Assembly (NCBI GenBank): GCA_003134755.1
Contig: PLCK01000189.1
Span: 5,527-16,488 of the forward strand
Direction: 5' to 3'
DNA from: Actinomycetota bacterium
Lineage (GTDB): Bacteria; Actinomycetota; Actinomycetes; Acidothermales; Acidothermaceae
DNA length: 10,962 bases
How positions within the stretch are numbered: the first letter of the stretch is position 1; every line of letters begins with the position of its first letter. Shown here piece after piece: positions 5,635 through 10,962 of this stretch. Below the pieces are notes generated by a model. It was given only the letters and a program-made list of their open reading frames with translations. It was not told the DNA's origin and ran no database searches. Made by a program: the position numbers and the translations under genes.

Positions 5635-6453
5635 CTAGGCGCGCGTCCCCGACGCCAGGACCCGGGTTGGCGTGGCCGGCACTGAGTCGCCGTGTTCCTC
5701 GCTCAGCGCGAAGCCCGCGACACTGCCGATCGGCGTGGTCAGTGCCGCGGCCCGCACCGGGCCGGACGTCGGCACCGTATGCAGCGCGGCAAGTCCGACC
5801 GGTGCCTTGCCGGTCGAGATCGACCACAACACGTAGACATCGCCGGCCGGCGTCGCCGGCAACCCGTGCGCGTCGACATAGACGGTGTCGTTCAGCACCA
5901 TGACCGAACCCACAGCCTGACCGGCACCGGTCAACGTGATCACCGGGCAACTGACGGCCGCGCACCGGGCCGCGATCGATGCCTGCTTGTGTCTAGGTGT
6001 CACCCACACCGCGACGAGCGCGAGCGCGACGACGCCCGCCGCGACCGCCGCCCACCAGGGCGACATTTTGCGTGCTCGACGCGCGGTGATCGATTCGACG
6101 CCTGGTGCCGACGGCATGGGCGAAGTGGGCGAGCCGCCCGCCGTCCCCGCTCCGGTCAGATCGATGACCGACCGGTGGCTGTCGATCGACGTGGTCGGCC
6201 GCCGGTGTGAGTCGTCCTCCTCGACAGCTCGCATGATCGACGCCTTCAGCGAGGCGGGCGGCGTGAGCGCGGGGGTGGCGTGGGCCAGCTCGGCGAGCAC
6301 AACGCTGAGGTCGTGTTCGAGCTCGCGGCAGGTCGTGCAGGACGCCGCGTGCTGGAGGTACGTCGCTTCGTCAGCGTCGTCCAGAGAGGACATCGCGTAG
6401 CCCGCCGCGAGTTCCGACCAGGCTGCGTGGTCGTCGTTCACCATGTTGGTCAC
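5635..6453 (-). CDS. rskA: anti-sigma-K factor RskA-like membrane protein
   Basis: This 272-residue anti-sigma factor should hold the adjacent ECF sigma factor at the membrane. The N-terminal zinc-binding anti-sigma domain has His35-x3-Cys39-x2-Cys42 (HAASCTTC). A Pro/Ser-rich linker follows. One membrane helix lies at about 133-151 (WWAAVAAGVVALALVAVWV). The rest is an extracytoplasmic RskA domain with the typical VMVLNDTVYVDAHGLPATPAG and VYVLWSIS. An unusual Cys164-x4-Cys169 pair sits just outside the membrane. The GTG at 6451-6453 overlaps the sigma stop as GTGA; the ATG at 6442-6444, with a GGAGG-type site about 10 bases upstream, is an equally possible start and costs only three residues. 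RskA in mycobacteria is released by proteolysis (family knowledge). Confidence 0.92.
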   Translation of the reverse strand: MTNMVNDDHAAWSELAAGYAMSSLDDADEATYLQHAASCTTCRELEHDLSVVLAELAHATPALTPPASLKASIMRAVEEDDSHRRPTTSIDSHRSVIDLTGAGTAGGSPTSPMPSAPGVESITARRARKMSPWWAAVAAGVVALALVAVWVTPRHKQASIAARCAAVSCPVITLTGAGQAVGSVMVLNDTVYVDAHGLPATPAGDVYVLWSISTGKAPVGLAALHTVPTSGPVRAAALTTPIGSVAGFALSEEHGDSVPATPTRVLASGTRA

Positions 6454-7076
6454 ACCCCCTCCCCTTCGCTGAGTCCCGCGCCGAGTGGCGCGTCGTCGAG
6501 TGCTGCGCGCAGGCGACGCAACGCGGCAAGTGTTCGGGTCTTGACCGTGCCGAGCGGCGTCCCGGTCAGCTGCGCGATCTCCGACTGCGAAAAGCCACCG
6601 AAGTACGCGAGCAATAACGCCTTGCGCTGGGGCTCCGGCAATTGCGCCAGCGCTGCCCGCACCTGGTCGCGGCGAACGGATGCAAATGCCTGCTCGTCAA
6701 CCCCAGGCGCCGGATCGGCTTCGGTCGACAGTGCCTCCTCCGGTGCGCGGCGCCCGCTGTGGCGTTGCGATCTGCGCACCGCATCGACTGACTTGTGATG
6801 CGTGAGCGCGAAGAGCCAGGTGCTCAACGAACCGCGTGACCCGTCGTACGTCGCCGCGCCACGCCAGATCGCAAGAAACACCTCTTGGACGACGTCCTGC
6901 GCGAGTTGCTCGTCAGCGACCACCCGGCGGGCCAGGCCGTAGGACGCAGCCCCGTGCCGGTCGTACAACTCTTCGATCGCCGCAGGGTCACGTTGGGCGA
7001 TGAGGTCGCCCAGCGCAGCATCGTCGTACGAGTCGTACGCCCCACCCTGACCGTCCGGCACAGCGCCGAGTCTCAC
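6450..7076 (-). CDS. sigK: ECF RNA polymerase sigma factor, SigK-like
   Basis: This is a sigma-70 family ECF factor of about 208 residues. Region 2 runs from ALGDLIAQRDPAAIEELYDRH through DEQLAQDVVQEVFLAIWRG to GSLSTWLFALTHHKSVDAVRR. Region 4 starts at LAQLPEPQRKALLLAYFGG and includes FSQSEIAQLTGTPLGTVKTR, the helix-turn-helix for the -35 element. Its TGA overlaps the GTG of the RskA-like gene, so the pair is translationally coupled. The start is uncertain: the frame is open to a TTG at 7220, and GTGs at 7076 and 7061 and a TTG at 7184 (with GGAGGG at 7195-7200) are candidates. I chose 7076 because it leaves a normal short N-terminus. From that start the protein contains no cysteine, unlike the redox-sensitive SigK of M. 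tuberculosis. Confidence 0.88.
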   Translation of the reverse strand: MRLGAVPDGQGGAYDSYDDAALGDLIAQRDPAAIEELYDRHGAASYGLARRVVADEQLAQDVVQEVFLAIWRGAATYDGSRGSLSTWLFALTHHKSVDAVRRSQRHSGRRAPEEALSTEADPAPGVDEQAFASVRRDQVRAALAQLPEPQRKALLLAYFGGFSQSEIAQLTGTPLGTVKTRTLAALRRLRAALDDAPLGAGLSEGEGV

Positions 7077-7200
7077 ATATGTCGTCGCCGGTGGAGCATG
7101 CAACGCCGTCGATTCCCCCTCGTAGGCGCAGCTGGCGTGGCGGACGATCCGGACGTCGGGTCGGGTGGGCGAACTGACAGCCAATGCGCTCACACCCTCC

Positions 7201-7213
7201 GGCTCGCCGAGCC
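7201..7213. repeat. inverted repeat upstream of sigK-like gene
   Basis: GGCTCG-C-CGAGCC is a perfect 6-base inverted repeat with a one-base centre. On the minus strand it directly precedes the GGAGGG at 7195-7200, so it could be an operator or a leader hairpin. It may equally be chance in GC-rich DNA. The rest of 7077-7324 holds no gene or promoter that I can support. Confidence 0.3.
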
Positions 7214-7324
7214 CGTCCAACCTCGATCCAGCCCGATGAGCTCGCCGGTTGTTCCTGGGTTCGCGCTCCCTGCTCCCTCCGGTTCATCCGCCGGCTGCGT
7301 CGCGTTCAACGTGCACCTACCTGT

Positions 7325-7340
7325 TCGAACATATGTTCTA
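7325..7340 (+). promoter_or_regulatory. LexA (SOS) box
   Basis: The 16 bases TCGAAC-ATAT-GTTCTA match the actinobacterial SOS box TCGAAC-N4-GTTCGA at 11 of 12 defined positions. The core GAACATATGTTC (7327-7338) is a perfect palindrome. It lies 49 bases before the radical SAM start and covers a TATGTT (7332-7337) that could be the -10 hexamer, so LexA binding would repress transcription. It also faces the divergent sigK-like gene, about 250 bases away. Confidence 0.75.
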
Positions 7341-7388
7341 ATGACTCAGAGGCTCTGCTTGCCAGAAGAGCCGGTCGGGAGGCACGCC

Positions 7389-8477
7389 GTGCGCTGGGAA
7401 TCACTTCGGCTCGACCCGGTCCAACCTGGTGACTCCGGGAGCCCGCGCGCCTCGGCGTCCGGCCCCATGCCGTTGGCCAACCCGACCCTGTTCGCGAAGC
7501 CGGCGGTCGTGCGCACCTTCGACTCCCCCGGCTTCGCCGGGATGACCTTCTTCGAGGTGCACGCGAAGTCGATCCTGAACAAGGTGCCGGCCGCATCACG
7601 CCTGCCGTTCGAATGGACCATCAATCCCTATCGCGGCTGCTCGCACGCGTGCCGGTACTGCTTCGCCCGCAACACCCACACCTACCTCGATCTCGGTGCC
7701 GGGCTCGACTTCGATACCAAGGTCGTCGTCAAAGTCAATGCGCCCCGCCTGCTACGCAACGAACTCGCGAATCCGTCGTGGGCGGGCAAGCCGATCGCCA
7801 TGGGCACCAACGTCGACTGCTACCAGCGAGCCGAGGGCCGCTACCGACTCATGCCGGGCATCTTGCAGGCGCTCACGGACAAGGGCAACCCATTCTCGAT
7901 CCTCACCAAGGGTTCGCTGATCCTGCGTGACCTTCCGTTGTTGCAGAAGGCTGCCTCGAGAACTGAGGTCACGACCGCGGTCTCCGTCGGGTTCGTCGAC
8001 CCGGTGTTGTGGCGCGCCGTCGAGCCCGGCACGCCGAGTCCGCGCAAGCGGCTCGAGGTTTGCCGCACCCTCAACGCGGCCGGCATCAGTTGCGGGGTGT
8101 TGATGGCGCCGATCCTTCCGCGCCTGACCGACTCACCTGAGCAACTCGCCGCCACGGTGCGGGCGATCGCATCCGCAGGCGCGCGCTACGTGAGCCCGAT
8201 CGTGTTGCACTTGCGGCCAGGTGCGCGCGAGTGGTTCATGGGCTGGCTGGAGGCAACACATCCCGAGCTCGTGCCCGTGTACCGGAGCATGTACGCACGA
8301 TCGGCTTACGGCCTGAAGAGCTATCGCGACGAGATTTGTGGCCAGGTCCGTGAACTCGCACGGGCGGCCGGTATCGGCGCGAACCGCGACCGCGACGACC
8401 GGCCGCCGCTGCGTCAGCCCGCCACCGAGGTTGCTGCAACTGCGGCTCAGACCGGTGACCAACTGTCGCTGCTGTAG
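7389..8477 (+). CDS. radical SAM protein, Rv2578c/SplB-like
   Basis: This 362-residue radical SAM enzyme carries the cluster motif C-x3-C-x2-C (RGCSHACRYCFAR; Cys84, Cys88, Cys91) that holds a 4Fe-4S cluster and cleaves S-adenosylmethionine. Following family blocks include DFDTKVVVKVN, GTNVDCYQRAEGRYRLMPG and SILTKGSLILRDLPLL, all typical of the actinobacterial Rv2578c group related to spore photoproduct lyase. A DNA-repair role is likely but unproven. The last residues are QLSLL, similar to a beta-clamp-binding peptide. The GTG at 7389 (VRWESLRLD) is chosen because GGGAGG at 7377-7382 is 6 bases upstream and the family begins this way. An ATG at 7341 would add 16 residues. The upstream LexA box suggests damage induction. 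Confidence 0.92.
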   Translation: MRWESLRLDPVQPGDSGSPRASASGPMPLANPTLFAKPAVVRTFDSPGFAGMTFFEVHAKSILNKVPAASRLPFEWTINPYRGCSHACRYCFARNTHTYLDLGAGLDFDTKVVVKVNAPRLLRNELANPSWAGKPIAMGTNVDCYQRAEGRYRLMPGILQALTDKGNPFSILTKGSLILRDLPLLQKAASRTEVTTAVSVGFVDPVLWRAVEPGTPSPRKRLEVCRTLNAAGISCGVLMAPILPRLTDSPEQLAATVRAIASAGARYVSPIVLHLRPGAREWFMGWLEATHPELVPVYRSMYARSAYGLKSYRDEICGQVRELARAAGIGANRDRDDRPPLRQPATEVAATAAQTGDQLSLL

Positions 8478-8492
8478 GCGGGTTCTCGCCTA
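8475..8492. repeat. inverted repeat at end of radical SAM gene
   Basis: TAGGCG-GGTTCT-CGCCTA is a perfect 6-base inverted repeat that begins in the stop codon of the radical SAM gene and runs into the TAAGCT hexamer of the next gene. It could be a weak terminator or an operator. There is no following T-tract. Confidence 0.35.
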
Positions 8493-8496
8493 AGCT
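8491..8496 (+). promoter_or_regulatory. -10 hexamer TAAGCT for the HAD phosphatase gene (leaderless)
   Basis: TAAGCT fits TANNNT and is followed by 7 bases (cgacgtc) before the GTG start at 8504. Transcription would begin at or next to the start codon, giving a leaderless mRNA. No Shine-Dalgarno sequence is present, which supports this reading. Confidence 0.55.
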
Positions 8497-8503
8497 CGAC
8501 GTC

Positions 8504-9031
8504 GTGCGGCCGCTGGTGGTACTCGATATTGACGGCGTGCTTGCCGACGTGCGGCACCGGCTGCACCATCTTGCAGCGCGCCCCAAAGACTGGGACGGCT
8601 TCTTCGCAGCCGCAACAGACGACGACGTTCTCGAAGTCGGCGCGCAGTTTGCGCGGCAAGCCGCCGCGACCCACGACGTCCTCTATCTGACGGGTCGGCC
8701 GGAACGGCTGCGCCTGGCCACCCAGACCTGGCTCGAAATGCACGCACTACCACCTGGGGCCTTGCTGATGCGCGGCAACGACGACCGCCGTCCGAGCGCG
8801 GCGATGAAACTGCAGGCGCTGCGCGCTCTTCGGCGAACCGCGGCCGTCGACCTGGTCGTCGACGACGACCCGTCCGTGGTGACTGCGGCACGAGCCGCCG
8901 GCTTCACTGTGCGGCAGGCCGACTGGATGCCCACGCCGTCGCGCCGTCGAGCCACCCATCCTTCAGACGCCGATGCGCTCTTCGGCTCCGACCTGCTTCA
9001 TGACGCGCAAGAGCACGAGGGCCAGACCTGA
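8504..9031 (+). CDS. HAD-superfamily phosphatase, polynucleotide 3'-phosphatase-like
   Basis: This 175-residue protein has all HAD motifs. Motif I is LVVLDIDGVLAD with nucleophile Asp8 and acid/base Asp10. Motif II is LYLTGRPERLR with Thr63. Motif III is Lys102 in AMKLQALRAL, and motif IV is LVVDDDPSVV at 117-126. Between II and III, ALLMRGNDDRRPS resembles the matching part of the 3'-phosphatase domain of T4 polynucleotide kinase. It is therefore a candidate for trimming nucleic-acid ends, although nucleotidases and acid phosphatases of this fold are alternatives. It lies 26 bases after the radical SAM gene and may be read through from the LexA-controlled promoter as well as from its own. 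It converges with gcvP across 23 bases. Confidence 0.85.
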   Translation: MRPLVVLDIDGVLADVRHRLHHLAARPKDWDGFFAAATDDDVLEVGAQFARQAAATHDVLYLTGRPERLRLATQTWLEMHALPPGALLMRGNDDRRPSAAMKLQALRALRRTAAVDLVVDDDPSVVTAARAAGFTVRQADWMPTPSRRRATHPSDADALFGSDLLHDAQEHEGQT

Positions 9032-9037
9032 GGTAGT

Positions 9038-9050
9038 GGCGGCAGCCGCC
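9038..9050. terminator. possible bidirectional terminator hairpin
   Basis: GGCGG-CAG-CCGCC lies in the 23-base gap between the convergent HAD and gcvP genes, which is where a shared terminator is expected. The stem is only 5 pairs and there is no T-tract, so support is modest. Confidence 0.35.
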
Positions 9051-9054
9051 GGGT

Positions 9055-10962
9055 TCACGATTCGTACGCAGACGGTGCCGGGCAGCTACACACCAAATTG
9101 CGATCGCCGTACGCGCCGTCGATTCGGGAGACCGGTGGCCAGTACTTCGCCTTACGCACCGACGCCAGCGGGTAGGCCGCGAGGTCGCGCGAGTAACCGC
9201 GATCCCATGCACCAGCGATCGACTCTGCTGTATGCGGGGCGTTGTGAAGTGGGTTGTCCTCGCGACTCCACTCCCCCGACGCAACCTTCGCGATCTCGGC
9301 CCTGATGGACACCATCGCGTCGACGAAGCGATCGAGTTCGTCGAGGCCTTCAGATTCGGTTGGCTCGATCATCAGAGTGCCGGCGACCGGGAACGACATT
9401 GTCGGTGCGTGGAATCCGTAGTCGATTAGGCGCTTCGCCACGTCATCGACAGTGACACCGCTCTCCTTCGTGATGGCGCGCAGATCGATGATGCATTCGT
9501 GCGCAACGAGTCCGCCTCTGCCGGTGTAGAGCACCGGGTAGGAGGCGGCAAGGCGTCGGGCGAGGTAGTTCGCCGACAGGATCGCGACCTGCGTCGCGCG
9601 AGTCAGCCCGTCCAGTCCCATGAGCCTGATGTACGCCCAGGGAATCGGGAGCACGCCCGCCGAGCCGAACGGCGCGCCCGCGACCGGACCTGGTCCGGTC
9701 GCCGGCCCAGCCTCCGCGGCCAACGGGTGGTTGGGAAGGAACGGTGCGAGGTGCGCGCGTACCGCGACCGGCCCGACACCGGGACCGCCACCACCGTGCG
9801 GTATGCAGAACGTCTTGTGCAGATTGAGATGGGAGACGTCTGCGCCGAAGCGACCCGGCCGCGCGAGACCGACCAAGGCGTTCAGATTCGCGCCGTCCAC
9901 ATAGACCTGACCACCCGCGTCGTGAACCGCGGCACATACCTCAGCGACCGTCGATTCGAACACCCCATGCGTCGACGGATAGGTGATCATGATCGCAGCA
10001 AGCTTCGCGGCGTGCAGATCGAGTTTCGCGCGCAGGTCGCCGAGGTCGATATTGCCTGCGTCGTCACACGCGACGACGACGACCCGCTGCCCAGCCATCG
10101 CAGCGCTCGCGGCGTTCGTTCCGTGCGCCGACGCCGGGATCAGGCAGACATTGCGCCCCACGTCACCGTTCGCGGCATGGAATGCGTTGATCGCGAGGAG
10201 TCCTGCCAGCTCGCCCTGCGAGCCGGCATTGGGCTGCAACGACACGGCGTCGTAGCCCGTCACGTCGGCCAGCCATGATTCGAGCTGCCTGATCAACGCC
10301 AGGTAACCGGCGGCTTGCTCGATCGGCGCGAACGGATGAATGTCGGCGAACTCCGGCCAGCTGATCGGTTCCATCTCGGTCGTCGCGTTCAACTTCATCG
10401 TGCACGAGCCAAGCGGAATCATCGAGCGGTCCAGCGCTACGTCCTTGTCAGACAGAGTCCGCAGGTATCTCAACATCGAGGTCTCGGACCGGTAGGCGTG
10501 AAACACCGGATGGGTGAGGAAAGTCGAGGTTCGCCAAGACGCATCGGCGAGCTCTGGGGTGGCGTCGTCAACCCGGTCGAGCCGCTCGTCGGTCGCCTCG
10601 ACACCGAACGCCTGCCACACAGTCAGGACGTCAGCTCTTGAGGTCGTCTCGTCGCACGCGATCGCGACCGTATCGGCGTCGACGAGCCGTAGATTGATGC
10701 CGCTGGCCGCAGCGCGACTGACGACGTCGTGCGCCGCACCTTCCACGCGCACCTGGAACGTGTCGAAGAACGTCGTCGTCAGTACTGGAATTCCCTGACG
10801 CCGCAGGCCATTCGCCAGCACGACCGCCGTCCGATGCACGCGATCCGCGATATCAGTCAACCCGCCCGGGCCGTGGTAGACGGCGTACATTCCGGCGGCG
10901 ACGGCGAGCAACACCTGCGCAGTACAGATGTTGCTGGTCGCCTTCTCGCGCCTGATGTGCTG
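9055..10962 (-). CDS. gcvP: glycine dehydrogenase (decarboxylating), P-protein, C-terminal part
   Basis: This is the last 635 residues of the PLP-dependent P-protein of the glycine cleavage system, which decarboxylates glycine and passes the aminomethyl group to the lipoyl arm of GcvH. The open frame reaches the window edge. The first residues QHIRREKATSNICTAQ are a well-known conserved block, so roughly 315-325 N-terminal residues lie outside. Later landmarks are IPLGSCTMKLNAT, LQPNAGSQGE, PASAHGTNAAS and the PLP-binding lysine in SHLNLHKTFCIPHGGGGPG (codon at 9814-9816). The C-terminus (NPLHNAPHT, YPLASVRKAKYWPPVSRIDGAYGDRNLVC) is complete and typical. All catalytic landmarks in this part look intact. 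No other glycine-cleavage gene is in the window. Confidence 0.98.
   Translation of the reverse strand, partial: QHIRREKATSNICTAQVLLAVAAGMYAVYHGPGGLTDIADRVHRTAVVLANGLRRQGIPVLTTTFFDTFQVRVEGAAHDVVSRAAASGINLRLVDADTVAIACDETTSRADVLTVWQAFGVEATDERLDRVDDATPELADASWRTSTFLTHPVFHAYRSETSMLRYLRTLSDKDVALDRSMIPLGSCTMKLNATTEMEPISWPEFADIHPFAPIEQAAGYLALIRQLESWLADVTGYDAVSLQPNAGSQGELAGLLAINAFHAANGDVGRNVCLIPASAHGTNAASAAMAGQRVVVVACDDAGNIDLGDLRAKLDLHAAKLAAIMITYPSTHGVFESTVAEVCAAVHDAGGQVYVDGANLNALVGLARPGRFGADVSHLNLHKTFCIPHGGGGPGVGPVAVRAHLAPFLPNHPLAAEAGPATGPGPVAGAPFGSAGVLPIPWAYIRLMGLDGLTRATQVAILSANYLARRLAASYPVLYTGRGGLVAHECIIDLRAITKESGVTVDDVAKRLIDYGFHAPTMSFPVAGTLMIEPTESEGLDELDRFVDAMVSIRAEIAKVASGEWSREDNPLHNAPHTAESIAGAWDRGYSRDLAAYPLASVRKAKYWPPVSRIDGAYGDRNLVCSCPAPSAYES

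Noticed and set aside
5843..5864. GC-rich inverted repeat GCCGGC...GCCGGC
   Set aside because: It lies within the RskA-like coding region and is explained by Ala/Gly/Pro codons at high GC.
7341..7388. ATG at 7341 as the start of the radical SAM protein
   Set aside because: It directly abuts the LexA box with no Shine-Dalgarno sequence, while the GTG at 7389 has GGGAGG 6 bases upstream and begins with the family-like VRWES.
6885..7388. Long upstream extension of the radical SAM frame
   Set aside because: It runs antisense through the sigK-like gene and across the LexA box; it is an open frame in GC-rich DNA, not a protein start.
9499..10278. Long plus-strand open frame opposite gcvP
   Set aside because: The minus-strand frame has unmistakable GcvP sequence throughout; the opposite frame is an artefact of high GC.
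1..10962. Mobile element, defence system, CRISPR or tRNA
   Set aside because: No transposase, integrase, repeat array, tRNA-like cloverleaf or known defence gene was found on either strand.

Overview
The window reads as a stretch of chromosome from a high-GC Gram-positive actinobacterium. Three things suggest this: strong G/C bias at third codon positions, a SigK/RskA-type ECF sigma and anti-sigma pair, and a LexA box of the actinobacterial form TCGAAC-N4-GTTCGA. A DUF664 (DinB-like) protein and TANNNT -10 hexamers placed directly before start codons agree with it. The genus cannot be fixed from the sequence. I see no insertion sequence, integrase, tRNA, rRNA or CRISPR array. Most genes are ordinary chromosomal ones, in short operons of mixed direction.

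Layout. At the left edge (1-1198, +) is the C-terminal end of an alpha/beta hydrolase, followed almost at once by a sugar-phosphate nucleotidyltransferase. A doubtful small ORF follows (1308-1511). A DUF664/DinB protein (-) and a MOSC protein (+) diverge from a 29-base gap at about 2072-2100. Next is a three-gene minus-strand operon (2831-4109): SRPBCC protein, ArsR-type repressor, second SRPBCC protein. Its promoter lies between two inverted repeats that look like the repressor's own operators. A 78-residue orphan protein (+) diverges from it. Further minus-strand genes are a short APH/fructosamine-kinase-like protein that lacks its N-lobe and a four-helix membrane protein, then the rskA-like and sigK-like pair (5635-about 7076), overlapping by four bases.

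The most interesting part is 7325-9031 (+). A near-consensus LexA box precedes a radical SAM protein of the Rv2578c/SplB-like group. That protein ends in QLSLL, which resembles a beta-clamp-binding peptide. The next gene encodes a small HAD phosphatase that resembles the 3'-phosphatase domain of T4 polynucleotide kinase. Together they suggest a small DNA-damage-inducible unit; the function is inference. The right edge (9055-10962, -) is the C-terminal two thirds of glycine dehydrogenase GcvP.

Regulatory readings here (operators, LexA box, -10 hexamers, hairpins) were made by eye. The large gene families are secure. The exact starts of the sigma factor, the radical SAM gene and the truncated kinase are less so.
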